A stretch of DNA of 64,000 nt from Enoplosus armatus (lineage: Eukaryota > Chordata > Actinopteri > Centrarchiformes > Enoplosidae), in contig NC_092194.1 of NCBI RefSeq assembly GCF_043641665.1, positions 16,741,298-16,805,297 of the forward strand, written 5' to 3'. The translations under genes and the position numbers were made by a program. Positions 12,565 to 24,880 of the stretch are shown one piece after another. Within the stretch, counting starts at the first letter, position 1; the number at the start of each line of letters is the position of its first letter. Under the pieces are notes generated by a model. It did not search any database and was not told where the DNA came from. It worked only from the letters and a program-made list of their open reading frames with translations.

Positions 12565-13250
12565 ATTTGGGGAAATACATTTTTCTTTCCGAGAGGAAGA
12601 TGAGAAGATTGACACCACTCTCGTATCTTTGCATTAAAGGTACCCTTTGGAATTTTTGACCACGAGTAGCATTATGAAACACTGTTCCCATTTTGTTTGT
12701 TCTGGCATGTGTATGAGGAGGCGCGTGGCGTGTGAAGCGATACGCAGTCCTTGCCAATGATTTTACACTATTGTGATGATCTACAGGTGGTGGTAATGCA
12801 CCAATAAAGGAAGAGAGGAAGACGACTGCTAACGAGGAAACATGGATGTAAACAATGCAATTTCAAGAATTCGGCTTTGCATTGTTTTCTGTTTATTAGA
12901 CCTCTACGTTACATGCAATGCGTTTGGTGAGTAACGCTGAATGCATGCAGAACTTTATTTGTTTGTAGAGCGAGAGCTGGGAGGACATCACGAGAGCGGC
13001 TTTGACTACGTGCCTGGTTGTACCTGGAACCTCTCTGTAATGACAAGACTCTAGGAAATCACCGCACCCACAGTCGCTCGGTACGTAACTCCTCCTAAAA
13101 CCACAAAATCAGTTTTGAAGGTGTTGGTTTGCATATTTTTTTGAAACTTTCGAATGAGCCAGGCTAGGTGTTTCCCTCTGCTTCCAGTCTTCGTGCTAAG
13201 CTAAGCTAATCGCTGTTCAGTTCTAGCTCTGTACTTTACACGCACACTTC
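12565..13250. mobile_element. Family C foldback element split by family E insertion
   Basis: Left family C arm at about 12565-12632 (TGGGGAAATACA, GATGAGAAGATTGACACCAC) and right arm at about 13155-13245 (GAGCCAGGCTAGGTGTTTCC, GTGCTAAGCTAAGCTAATCG) are separated by unrelated sequence from about 12636. That insert starts AAAGGTACCCTTTGG and contains CACCAATAAAGGAAGAGAGG and GGAAACATGGATGTAAAC. Confidence 0.55.
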
Positions 13251-14451
13251 AAGATCTCCTAATCACGTAAACAAAGTGAATGAGCGTATTTGTATTCAGA
13301 AGACACGTATTGAACAAAATTGTCGCGTGTATGTACATTGTGGTTCCCACTGTATAGCGTCCTAACAAACAACTGAAATGACTCCAAACCAGGCTGCTGC
13401 ATATTTAAGGTGACTTGTACAAAGCGGTCACATGAACGAGGCATGAGCAGTCAATCAGTCGAGCAGAGGTTTCACAGCCCAGCTGTCAGAAAGCTGAGCT
13501 TACCTCTCTCCTTACTCAGCAGAGCAGAAAAAAACACACACACCCTTGTCTCTTCATTTCCTCGCTCTTTCTTTACCCTCCACATCCTCCACCTCCTCCC
13601 TCCTCCCTCCTCCCCGCTCCCTCTCCTCTGTGATGAATGGAAGGTATGAATTCTCCGCGGCCTCCCCGGGTTTCTCTCTGAGGCCCTCAGCAGCTGAACA
13701 AACAACACGCTCTCAACTTAAAGGCGCAATCAGGAATTTATTTGAACCATGTACGTTTTGGGTATATTTGTGTATGGCCCTGAAGCGCCCGAGAAGGAAC
13801 ATGGAAAATAGATTTTTGTAGAGCTGTCATAACTCAAAACCAGGATTTTCTTTTTTCTCCCTATGAACTCCTGCAACCGTAAACAAACCTTTTACGAGCT
13901 CAGACTAAGCAGTTGCACGCTCATTTATCAAAACTCAGGTAATGAATTCTAATGAATAAAAAGCTATCCACACCCAAATAAATCATTACGTAAACAAAGC
14001 CAGTAATGGGGGGAAAACTTCTCTCAGTTACGTCCTTTAAAACATGTGGGCACAGACTCAGAGAGGTGGTGGTGGTCGTGGGGAAGGAAAGGGAGTGTTG
14101 TTGGTCAGGTCTGGAGGGGTGGTCCTGGTCAGGAGTCAGACCCAGCTGTTGTGGCCTATTTATCCATGCCACAGCAGCAGAGGTTGTGGTGGAGGCTTGG
14201 ATGAGTTAGAAACAGAGAGAAGGAGAAAGAGTCTGTATGACAGGGGTGGGGGCTGGAAGAGGAGATGGATGAGAATGATGAGAAGCAGATGGAGGGCGTG
14301 TTTTTTTTCTTTTTTTTCTTAGGAGACTATCTGCCTGTGACGCAGGTTGAGCTCTCCAGGTGCATTGTGGGTAGCCTGAGTGAATACATGCCCAGCTTCT
14401 TGCGGCTCCAAATTGATCAAGGAGGACTGGCTGCGGTGATGCAGCTGTCAG
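13251..14451. other. Non-coding; polypyrimidine tract
   Basis: CT-rich tract at about 13575-13630 (CCACCTCCTCCCTCCTCCCT) and GGTGG-rich sequence near 14070-14130. Frames over these tracts are low-complexity. Confidence 0.55.
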
Positions 14452-15774
14452 TAGCGGTGGAAGAAGTATTCAGATCACTTACTTAAGTAAAAGTACCAAA
14501 ATCCTACTTAAGGAGAAGTATAGATGTATTATCAGCAAAATGTACTTGAAGTGTCAATAGTAAAAGTACTCCTTCTGCAAGAAAATGTCCTCTGCGAGTG
14601 ATACATTATTATATATGACATTTAGATTGTTAATACTGTAGTATTTTATAGTTGTAGCTGGTTGAGGTGGAGCTAATTTAACTACTTTATATACAGTTTG
14701 GTAGTTTAGTCCAGTGGTTCTCAACCTAAGGGTCTCCTCCAAAGGGTCACAAGATCAACCTGAGGGGTGTGGAAATGATTAGTGGAGTAGGAAAGAAGAA
14801 AAAAACAAAGTTCTGATACACAAATTTGTATTCATTTTTTAGACTTTTCTCAAATTTCTACTGTTTTTGTGAACTACTGGGTGATTTTGCCTCAAACAGT
14901 TCATCCATCTGAGTAGTTTAGAGGGGAAATGTCTCTTTGGTGAGACTACTAAATAGTCACAGACATCTGAAATGTGACAAGGAATTTAACAATGTGTTGT
15001 GTCTTCTAAGCTTCTCATGTGTTTTAAAGCAAAATCTAACTCTCGAAAGTAGTAAGTAACTACACGTAGGGGAGTAACAAGCCTGAGAGTCTGTAGTCAT
15101 GCTAGCAGCTCTGTGGAGCTGTACTCAGAGACAGCTGTGCAAGGTTAGCATGCTAAAATGCCCACAATGACAATGCTAACATGATGATGTTTAACCAGTA
15201 TAATGTTTACCATCTTAGTTTAGTGTGTTAGCATGCTAACATTTGCTAATAAGCACAAAACAGTACAGCTGAGGCTGATGGGAATGTCATTAGTTTTGGA
15301 CAGATTAAAATGTTGACCTAATGGTGGCGCTAGAATAAAAGTTAAGGTGTCACCAAGGTGATTCATTCTGAGGAGGACATGAATATGTGTACCAAATGTC
15401 ATGGCAATTCATCCAGTAGCTGTTGAGGCATTTCACTAAAAACTACAAATGTCAACCTTGTGGTGGCGCTAGAGGAAAAGTGAGAGGATCACCAAAGTCT
15501 TTAGGATACATCCTCTGGGGACGATGACTGCTTGTACAAAATTTCATCTTAATCCGTCCAATAGTTGTTGAGATATTTAAGGCTGGACCAACCGACTGAC
15601 ATTGCATGACTAGCATGGCTAAAAAGTGCAATATTTACCTATAAAGTGTAGGAAAGTAGAAATATAAAGTAGTATAAAATAAAAATACTAAAGTAAGTAA
15701 TAGTAAAGTACTAGCATCAAACTGTACTTAAACACAGTACTTGAGTAAATGTACTCAGCTACTTTCCTCCGCTT
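14452..15774 (+). mobile_element. Family A transposon enlarged by nested family B
   Basis: Left end CGGTGGAAGAAGTATTCAG, right end GTACTCAGCTACTTTCCTCC. Internal core at about 14708-14990 (CCAGTGGTTCTCAACCTAAG, GACATCTGAAATGTGACAAG) matches the copies at 574 and 16380. A family B repeat occupies about 15085-15625, making this copy twice the usual length. Confidence 0.75.
15085..15625 (+). mobile_element. Family B interspersed repeat with two tandem units
   Basis: Palindromic GTTAGCATGCTAAC lies near 15228-15241. Two tandem units of about 138 and 134 bp (15309-15446 and 15447-15580) each contain TGGTGGCGCTAGA, ATCACCAA or GTCACCAA, TGTACCAAAT or TGTACAAAAT, and TTGTTGAGATA-like ends. The tail is ACCGACTGACATTGC. 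Other copies lie at 26563 and 33150. Confidence 0.65.
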
Positions 15775-16379
15775 CCAGGCAGAAAGGTGAGGCTGTAGCT
15801 GCTCAGCGAGATGATGTGAAAGACACAGTAGAGCGCTGGAGGCTTGACAGCTCTTTAACGATCTGCAGGCTGTGTAATTCGACTGGTCTTCGCTCCCCCC
15901 ACCCACCCATCCACCCACCCACCTCTCTGCACGCTGCAGCAGCCAGAACATTCCTCACACATCTGGCCCCCGAGTCTTTCCCAAAAGCTCCCTCTCCTAC
16001 CACTCTGCGCCGTAATTACCCACAAGCCCTGTGTTCTCCTTTTCTCTTTTCTTTTTATGATCCTCAGCCCCCTCCTCGGCTGAAATCATAAAAGCATGGA
16101 GCACACAAACGTCATTTATAGTCATGATTTAGAAGGAAAGAGGCTTTCTGGTGTCCATAGAGATGTGCCATCCAGAAATATGCTTTGCCAGAACTTATAA
16201 AAGCAAGACAAACATGATGAATCAGTTACCCAGTTTGAACCGTCATTTCTTCTCCAGATAGTTGTTTGCCCCTTGAGATGTTTGCGCTCTTTTGAAGCAG
16301 CCGAGTAAATCAATGAGTGGGAGTGGGAATGAGGACAATTCCTGATGATATAGATGTCTTATGGGACAAGTGTGTTCTC
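15775..16379. other. Non-coding; CCCACCCA microsatellite
   Basis: CCCACCCATCCACCCACCCA at about 15897-15923. No gene is supported. Confidence 0.55.
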
Positions 16380-16958
16380 CAGCTGTGGAGAGTAACTAAG
16401 TACATTTACTCAAGTGCAAGTTTCAGAGGCAAATATTGCACTTTTTACTCCACGACATTTATCTGACAGCTACAGTTACTGTTCAAATTAAGATTTTACA
16501 TGAAAAAACATTTGAGAAGCTCATAAAATGCATTAACACACAATGATTAAACCAAATCTGTTTGGCTTATGACCTGTTATAAAAAAGCAGTGTTTAATTG
16601 GGGCTCCTTGTCATGTTTCAGATGTGTTGTTGTGTTCTTTGTGCTCAGATGGTTTTATTTAAATAACTCTCTGCCACGAAAGGTAAAATGATCCAATATT
16701 CGACTTTACTCTCCCATTAATCATCTCACGACCCCTCAGATTCATCTTGTGACCCCTAAATTGAGAACTACTGTACTTCCCTAACCTTACCTAAACCTAG
16801 ACTTACTGTATATCTAACTGTATATAAAGTACTTAAAACCAGCTCCACCTCGACCAGCTACAACACTAAAATACTACTTATGATGATACTTCTTCTTGTA
16901 ATGGAGTATTTCTGCATTGCTGTATTGCTTCAGGATCTGAATACTTCCTCCACCACTG
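16380..16958 (-). mobile_element. Family A hAT-like transposon (reverse orientation)
   Basis: Begins CAGCTGTGGAGAGTAACTAA and ends ATACTTCCTCCACCACTG. The core appears inverted relative to the 14452 copy (CTTGTCATGTTTCAGATGTG, TTGAGAACTACTG). Confidence 0.75.
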
Positions 16959-19224
16959 TCGTGTGAGAGAGAGCGGCGCTGGGGTCAGAGGTTGATGGCA
17001 TGCGAGGTCGCTCAGCGCTGATGCGTCTGCGGCGAGCCACATGTCTGAGCATCCACAGGAAGTGAGGGCGCATGCAAGGGGGGTGCGCATACAGGAAGGC
17101 GCTTTGTTGTCGCTCCCTGCCAGGAAAGAACTATTGTTAAAAGTACCCGGCCGTGTTTTTTATCTGAAGGCACTGTTTACTCCTGCTTTGTCTGTAATCT
17201 CAGGCCCCTTGCTCCTGTACCTCCCACCGCTGGCGCTCTGCCACACATTTGTCTTGCAGCTCTTGTGTTTTTCAGATAGTGGCTTACTTTCACACTGTGG
17301 GAACAATTGTTGCGACACTTGAGTGCCTGCTATCTGAATTGGATTAAAGGTTTGTTTGGAGCAGGATAACACCCACTAGAACTGATATGGTGGGAATACA
17401 TATGAGTAAAAGTGGCTTGTGACAATACCTGTAAATTTAAAGGTGGAAGTGGGGAAGGAGAGACAGATAATAAAAGGGAAGAATGGAAAGTAAAAGTTCT
17501 TTCAAGCATGAGTTCTCAGATCCTCAAAAGCAGTATTTAAAGCAGTGACCTCGGCATTGAAGTTGCACTTACATCTTGTTTTTGTTCTGATTAATCAAAT
17601 CATTCGTGAGGAAAGAAATCATTGTCCTTTACCGAGAAACACAACAACCTCTGCGCTTAAAAAACAAAAGTTCCCTGGCTAACGGGTGCTAAACAGATTT
17701 ATGACCACTAACTGAAGGACTGTATCAACACCTACATGGTTCATTTGTTTTATTTGAGGAACATTTCATTGTTCCATGTGGCTCCTGTTAGTTTCAACTT
17801 TGCTTTTTAGCGCCAAAAGACTTTCGGCGTTGCAGTGATCCAAGTGTCAAGCTAGTAGCTATAATGCCGTGTATGAGTTAGAATACACACATTAAGAGCT
17901 CAGTATGATCCTCTAATACATCTAATTCATAACATTTGGTATATTTTCTTATAGTTTGTTTCTTTACAGTGCTGTACAGTGTACAGTGACATTTCAGTGT
18001 GTTTTAGGCAAAGAACTAAACAAAAACTAAGTGAATATGGCACCACTTTACTAAAAATCTATGCTATTGTACAAAATAGCTCCTTTCCAAAGAACATTTC
18101 TTGCTAGTGGTGTGTGTGTGTGTCCCCCCCCCCCCCCCCGAGATCCTCTCCTATGACATTCTTTCTGTTTACCATCGGACTGTACGCTCAGCAGCCCTGC
18201 AGCCCTGCTCTCCCTGCTCAAATCCCCCTCAGTCTGCCTTCAATAGAAATGGAAATTTGAGGCCCTCCCCTCCCGCGGCTCCCCATCTCCTTGCTCCACT
18301 CCCCCAGAATGAGCCAGGATGTTTTGAGAAGTGGGATATTGCTCCTAATGGATTCCAAACACCACAAAAGTTTATTAGGAAGCAGGGCATCGTAAAAGTA
18401 GGAGGTAGGGGGTGGAGGGTAAGAGAGGAGGGGGTGGAGGTTGTGGGAGCGTGGATAATCTCTGTTTTGTTTTGTTTTTGCAGAATATTCATTTTTACTC
18501 CTCTCTGGTGTCGTAACTTAACATTAACCTGCTTCGTCTAATTGACTGGGGCTGTATTTTTAGTACAGCCAGGTGCTTTTTAGACCACAAATCCACTTGT
18601 TTTTTTTTGTTTTTTTTTCTCCTGCACAGTTTCAACGGCATGACGAATGCAAATCAAATGACAACATCTGCCTTGTTATGCAAAGATGTAACCTCTGGCA
18701 GTTTCTCAGACATTACTAACACAGTGGAGATAGACGCTGTTTCATAGACCACAAGATGTAGCAATGTCCTTGATTAAAAATCTATATATATATATAATGA
18801 AAAGGTGGAATTTCCCATTGACGAGAAGTTGAGTGTCAGTGTGTTATAAAGCAGCATATTCCTTTGTGCCATAGAGCTCCATTGGTAAGCTTTACATGAC
18901 ACTGGGCGATGTTGGCACTGTAGTTTATTTTGACCCCCGCTCCTGTAAATGCTCAACATTTGTATCAATCCTCGGCTGAAAATAGTCCCCAACAAATGCA
19001 CTAATTACTCCAGTTTGAGTAATGTACAGTGCCCAGACTTTACTATACAACTATATTTGAGGCCAGTTTACACCTTCAGTAGGAACAAATGGGCTTGGGG
19101 CTGAGTACCACAGACAGGGTAGAGAAGTCAGGAGGTATTGAGAGACAGACTAATGTATTGTTGGTTTTGGTCTTTCTCATGGGGGGATTTGTCAACAATA
19201 AGAAAAAAACTGACTATCGCAAAC
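16959..19224. other. Non-coding; poly-C run
   Basis: Contains a TG run then C16 at 18124-18139 and (TA)8 near 18781-18797. Frames near 18101-18541 are built on low-complexity sequence. Confidence 0.5.
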
Positions 19225-19430
19225 CTCATCCTTTACTCAGAGACCCCCTGAGATGATTAATAAGACAGGAAATAAGAAAAATATGTATTTCTGTGACACA
19301 ATATTAAATACCGTGTAGTTTTCCCTCTTTTAAACTATTGGAATGAAACAATCTGAGAAAGGAACATCACTCTTTGGTCACATCTCAAAGCAGACATATG
19401 GTCCTCAGCCAAAGAGTTTGGGAACCACTG
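19225..19430 (-). mobile_element. hAT-like fragment ending in AACCACTG
   Basis: Reverse-oriented terminus AAGAGTTTGGGAACCACTG preceded by GGTCACATCTCAAAG and GACCCCCTGAGATGATTAA. These are the degraded ends of a CAGTGGTTCCCAAACT element. The left boundary is uncertain. Confidence 0.4.
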
Positions 19431-19683
19431 CTTTAAGTCACATTGAGATGAAGTTCTTCAGCTGTGTTTTTAAATGTGGTCATGTGCCAAAATGAACACA
19501 TCCCTGAACACATGATGTAATTGGTGTTTGTTTCTGAATTCCAAGGTGGACCTCATCACAGCACACACATGGCCGCCATGACCTTAACTGACTGTACATG
19601 GGGAGTAATACTTTGTCATCAAACACGGGCATCAGAAAACAAAGAAAGGGTTGTGTGAAAGATAAAAAGATAAACAAATAGTA

Positions 19684-20003
19684 TGGCATTTTGGGAAATA
19701 TACTTTCACTCTCACATCTGTCTTTTAATGTGAGGCTGGAGCCAGGGGACAGTTAGCTTAGCTTAGCATGAAGCCTGGCTCTGTCCAAAAGTGTTTGTAC
19801 GGATTAAACAAATTAGATATAACGTGTTAATTAGTGAACTTTAGAGGACTTTTGGACTAAGCCAAGCTAGCTGTTTCCCCCTGTTTTCAGTCTTAATGCT
19901 AAGCTAAGCTAGCCTACATATATAACAGACAGATGGTACCGATCTTCTCATCTAACTCTGAGCAAGAAAGTGTAATTCCCAAAATGTTGAACTATTCCTT
20001 TAG
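19684..20003. mobile_element. Family C foldback element, compact copy
   Basis: Left end GGCATTTTGGGAAATATACT, right end TTCCCAAAATGTTGAACTAT. Inverted arms GTTAGCTTAGCTTAGCATGA and TAATGCTAAGCTAAGCTAGC flank a short spacer containing TTTGTACGGATTAAACAAAT. Confidence 0.75.
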
Positions 20004-20231
20004 CAGCTTGATTTATGACCCCATTACCCATCTTTTAGATCGTCAGTATAAAAGTAAACTTCTTAAGCGCTCTTGGGTATTTGTGTGTGTTTGTGTGCTG
20101 TTGAAAGTGTGTGCACATGTGCCTCTGCATAGCTGTGCGTGTAGACATCCAATGAAAGCGAACGGAAAATGTGGAATTAGATTGAATGCCTTTGCAGTGT
20201 GTTGGCTTGTGTTTTGAAGCAGTTTTCCTTG

Positions 20232-20257
20232 ATGTGTGTGTGTGTGTGTGTGTGTGT
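20232..20257. repeat. (TG)13 microsatellite
   Basis: Perfect TG run. Confidence 0.93.
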
Positions 20258-20802
20258 ATTCATGGCCTCCTCTTGGCTGGGTCCATCCTTGCGTCAGAGG
20301 CCCTAATCTGGTCCTCTCCTCACAAAGCCTCTCTTTGATGTGCTTCTGCTGCTGCTGCTTCCTGCCATGTTCAAATAAAGCTTCACAATCAAATTGAGTC
20401 TGCCTCCGCTGAATGCATTAGTGTTTAATAGCGTTATTGATCAGGCTAGAATAATTCTACAAGTCCCTCTCTCAATTCTTCCCCCGCCTCGAGGCTAAAC
20501 CCCCCGCCTTGGCCTCGCCAGCGCTTCCTCAGAAGTGAAGCAGTGAGTTGAGGAGTCCTGAAGGAACAAATACCCTCCAATGACTTTCCCTCTCAATGGG
20601 TGATATGGGGTTCTTTAGAGAAAAGGAGGGATTGCATTTGTGATTTCCTGCTTGATCCTTTAATCCTTTAGTCTCTTTTCTTTGATAACAAAACATAATT
20701 TCATCCTTCAAATCCTTATTTTGCCCAGCCAGTATTAGTATTAGTGGTATAACCCACTTGTTGATTTTCAGAGGGCATCTTGAACTGGGCAGTTAGACGA
20801 CT
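20258..20802. other. Non-coding, no supported gene
   Basis: No domain, RNA gene or repeat boundary seen; a short CTGCTGCTGCTG run lies near 20346. Confidence 0.5.
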
Positions 20803-21090
20803 ACTTTGACATTTTGGGAAATAACGCTTATTTGCTTACTCGCTGAGAGTCACTCTCATGTCCTTATAGCAAATATGTAGCTGAAGACAAGGGGCTGGTT
20901 AGCTTAGCTTAGCATAAAGATTGGAAACAAGGGGAAACAGCTAGCCTGGGTCTGTGCAAAGGTAACAGAACCACCACCAACACCTCTAAAGCGTGTGAAT
21001 AGTGTGGTTTGAGAGGGGGCTTGTGTACTGGACTATTTCTTGTCCAGCACCAGTAACTTCCTGGAGCATCAGCTTGTTGCTTGGCAACAC
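20803..21090 (+). mobile_element. Family C element, left arm and part of the loop
   Basis: TTTGACATTTTGGGAAATAA, GGTTAGCTTAGCTTAGCATA, GAAACAGCTAGCCTGGGTCT, then GTTGCTTGGCAACAC of the loop. The right arm is absent. Confidence 0.65.
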
Positions 21091-21321
21091 ATTTTGCTAG
21101 CTGTGATAGCATAAACTTAAGTGCATAGGTCTGTCTGTAGAGCACCTCACCTGACAATATTTGGTCGACACAATGGTCTTTTGCATGTAGTTGGTTCTCT
21201 AGTTCCACAGTCTGATGGGTTACAGATATCAGTTCCCTGAGATCAAAATTATCTAAATACTGGCACCATGTTTGGTAATCAGATCACCGAATCTGATTAG
21301 TCACAGAATATGGTGTAATAC

Positions 21322-21702
21322 AGTTAGAGAAAATTGATACCACTCTCATATCCTTCCGTTCAACATGTAGCTGGAGTCTGGAGACGGTTAGGTTAGCATA
21401 GCATAAAGACTGGAAACAGGGAAAAACAGCTCGGCTCTTTCCAGGTTTTTGTACAGATCAAACAAGATTTAACTTGTTCATTTAATGAGCTTGAGAGGTG
21501 CAGGAAGGTGTTTTTTCTAACCTAGAACCAGGCTAACCGTTTCCCCCTGTTTACAGTCTTTATGCTAAGCTAAGCTAACTGCCTCCTGGCTCCAGCTACA
21601 TATTTACCCTACATACATGAAAGTAACATCAATGTTCTCCTCTAACTTCAAGCAAGAAAGTGAATAAGTGGATTTCCCAAAATGTCAGACTGTTGCTTTA
21701 AG
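21322..21702. mobile_element. Family C foldback element
   Basis: Left GAGAAAATTGATACCACTCT and GTTAGGTTAGCATAGCATAA; right TTTATGCTAAGCTAAGCTAA and GATTTCCCAAAATGTCAGAC. The outermost left end is truncated. Confidence 0.7.
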
Positions 21703-24599
21703 TTTTTTTTTTTTCCCCCCACAGATCATTCGCCATGTGTCTACAAGATCGTGCGTTGAGAGAGTTGGCGTCTCTGTTCCTCATCAGTGGACTCCTGACA
21801 GACGTGCTCTCCAGCCCCAATAATCAACCCAAAAAATGAGGGGAGATGTTTTCTCTGTGCTGCTCAGTGGGAACAGAAAAGCGCAGTGGGAAGGGAAGGG
21901 AGGGGAAGGAGGGGGGGTCAGCTGAAGATTGGAATTCTCGGAGACGTGCTCGGCCCCCACCTCCACGGGCCTTCCCGGGCCAAGTTAGCCGTTAAATCTC
22001 CCTTTCTTCTTACTGATGACCCGTGAGTGATGTGGGGGAGGGGTCACAGGGTCAGCAGAGAGTGTGGGGAGGAAGGAGGAGCGGAGGGATGATGATGATG
22101 AAGGTGGGGGGTGGGGGGTAAAACAAAAATGGGGCGAAGCCAGGCAAGGAGGCGCACTTGTCTTTCCACTCGCGTAATCCCTCCAATTTGGATTATTAAA
22201 TCTAAATCTGTGTTCCGGATTCATCAGAGCCCACATTGCTCACAAATTACTCCCAGGTGTGTCGAGGACATTGCTGCGCATGGAGATGAGAACACAAACC
22301 AGCAGCACTTATGGATGCAATCTCACACACCGTCGTACAGCCCGAAAAGTCTGAAACAGTCAGTTATGAATGATGAGTTATGTAATTTTGCTGTCGGGTA
22401 AAACTTGCATCCCTTGTGGATTGAGAAACTTCTGGGTTGGGCTGAGTTTATGAAACCTTTTCAAATGAGCTGATTAAAAAAACAAAACAGTTATATAAAC
22501 TCATACATTTGTCATCCAGTTGTCAGGCAGCTAACTAACTTGACTAATGACAAGTCTGTTTTTTTAAGCACCTGAAAAGGTGATAGTATGAGAGGGCATA
22601 CTGATACTGCTGCTGTTACTACTGTGGCAGTTCTCACTGGGCACCACATGTTTTAATGCAGTGTGGTCTTTCGGTGAAAAAGTGCCTTGTGAAACTGAGA
22701 AACGAGAAGAGGACAAAACTAAAGTGAAAAACGAGTGGGAGTAGTAGTGGTTTCAGTACCTTCTCTAAATGCAGCGGGCCTAAATATTTTACATATTTAT
22801 ATATATATTTAACCTTTATTCAATCAGGTAGAATGAGATCAAGATCTCTTTTTGCAAGAGAGACTTGAGTACTAACCTAATGCTCCACATGATTTGTTAC
22901 ACAAAACCATCTGAGAGGTCATCCTTGGAAACTAGTGGGCACTTTCAAATAAAACCTGGAGGAAACGCAACAACAAGCCAAAGTCTGATTATCTTAGGAA
23001 GGATGTTAGCAAGCAGTCAGTGTAGCTAGCTATGTAGTTAGCGTGATTGTTGCGAACTGCTGATTTGTCCGAATCACTGTGGTTTGGCCACAAGTGCATA
23101 ACTTGAAGCCTGGCAAGATGGACTCTCGCGTGATCTCGCAAGGTAGCTTGAGTACAACAGAGAAAGAAAAAACAAGCATTACAAAAGGACAAATACATAC
23201 GTCTGTTTATACATCCAGAAGACACAGAGCAACATTATCATATGCATTAAAGTCAACATAATGAATATTATTCAATTGTCATTACTTGAGATAAACAATA
23301 AATATGTGGGGTGTGTGGTGAATTGAGGGAGGAGTGAATTAGACTTCAAGTACAGCCTTGTTTTGATCTGAACACTGAATTCACCCTTTGACTTCCTGCC
23401 CCTGTCTGTGCTCGTACGATCCAGGGGATCGGCACACCTCAGCCAATAGGATCAATGCCAAGGTGCAATGCGACACACCTCCAGTGTCCTCTAGTATTTA
23501 TTGAGATGAGTTTCTATTCTTAGAGCTTACTTAGCACCTGAACTTCCAGGTATTATTGTTGTTTAGATGTTGTCTCTTTTTAGCCAAAATGTCCTCTTTT
23601 CCATAAGGGGGTCACACAAGGATAGCAAGAATAGATCCATTATTCATTTCTATTTCGCTCAGCTTTTTCCTAAATAAAATGCATGTGGCTCTTGTGTCTT
23701 TTTGGAAGGGGACAATTTGTGTTTTGGGCTATAGTTATGAAGAAGAAGTAAACAAGAGCTTTGGGTTTTATGTTTCAAAGAATTTTGGTGTATCTGAGCG
23801 TTGGCAAATCCCATTTTGCTCTGTTGGTAAATCCTCCGCCGCACTTGATTTCTTTCATCATTTGCGCTGTGATCAGTGTTATTAAACAAAGACTCCGACT
23901 GCTGAATCACCATCAGGCAGCCAAACAACTACAGTACAACTGCTTTTATTGAAGATACCAGACTTCCATGTAATTTTGAGTCGTTTTTACCCTCCATGGT
24001 GCCCGTTGTTGTGGTAAACTGCTCTGGTGGAAACCATTTCCAATAATAACCACAACTGACCGGCATATAATCAGTGCCATTATAACTGCACCTAGATACA
24101 TTTGAATAAAGCGTTTTGCCCAGAGCGCTCCCTGATGCGAATCTGAAATGATGCCAACCAACACATTCCAGTGCCAGTAGCATGAGCAATAGCTGAGAAC
24201 TGAATACACTGTAAAGGCAGAGAGAAAGAAAGGGAAGTGGGGGAAGAGAAAGACAAATAGGACAGAGAAGTCTTGTACACAGTGGGGTGTTTCATATTTT
24301 AGGGCCCTGTGTGTCTTGAGTAAGCCGGGGTCAACATTTCTCCACTGTGATCGCAGGAGCGTGAAATCTGGATGAGTGCACCTGTATCTCCCAAATCCTG
24401 CTATTGTCTAAATAGAGAGGCGGTTGTAGGGGTGTTTGAATGTGTGTGTGTGTGTGTGTGTGGTGTAGATCTTCAAAAGTGGGGACAGAGGAGATTTAAG
24501 ATGATTTAGATGTAGAAGTAATACTGTAACCAAAATACAATATCAAAAAGGGATTTTCACTTTTTCGTTTTAGAAACTCTTCTGTCATTACTACCAATG
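21703..24599. other. Non-coding; possible homeodomain-site cluster
   Basis: T12C6 run at 21703-21720; G-rich tracts near 21895-21917 and 22103-22118; TG run at 24441-24461. A transposon end with AAGATCTCTTTTTGCAAGAG lies at about 22800-22870. Otherwise no gene or repeat is supported. Confidence 0.5.
22175..22222. promoter_or_regulatory. Three TAATCC/GGATT-type sites in 48 bp
   Basis: TAATCC at 22175-22180, GGATTA at 22190-22195 and GGATTC at 22217-22222 resemble OTX/PITX-type homeodomain sites. The surrounding 200 bp lacks repeats. Enhancer function is only inferred. Confidence 0.15.
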
Positions 24600-24880
24600 C
24601 TAAGTTAGTTAGCTTGGAACTTTATTGTCCACAAAGTGGAAAATTGCCTTTGGTTTCACCACACAGTATAAACTAAAAAGCCAATTAATTTAAGCTTGGC
24701 ACCAAGAACAAAACATTAACAAACAATGCTTTAAAAAAATACAGATTCTATTAAAAATCATTAAAAATACAGAGCGGTCTGGGGCAAAATTTAAAACGGC
24801 AAAATAACAGAAACAATCCAGTGTAGCATAACTTCTGGCTTTCCTTTGTAATGCGCCAGCATCTGGCAACAAACTGTACA
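24600..24880. mobile_element. Degraded interspersed repeat (ACTTTATTGTCC type)
   Basis: GGAACTTTATTGTCCACAAA followed by an A-rich body with repeated AAAATACAG and AACAAAACATTAAC, like widespread fish repeats starting TTTATTGTCC. Boundaries are uncertain. Confidence 0.35.
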
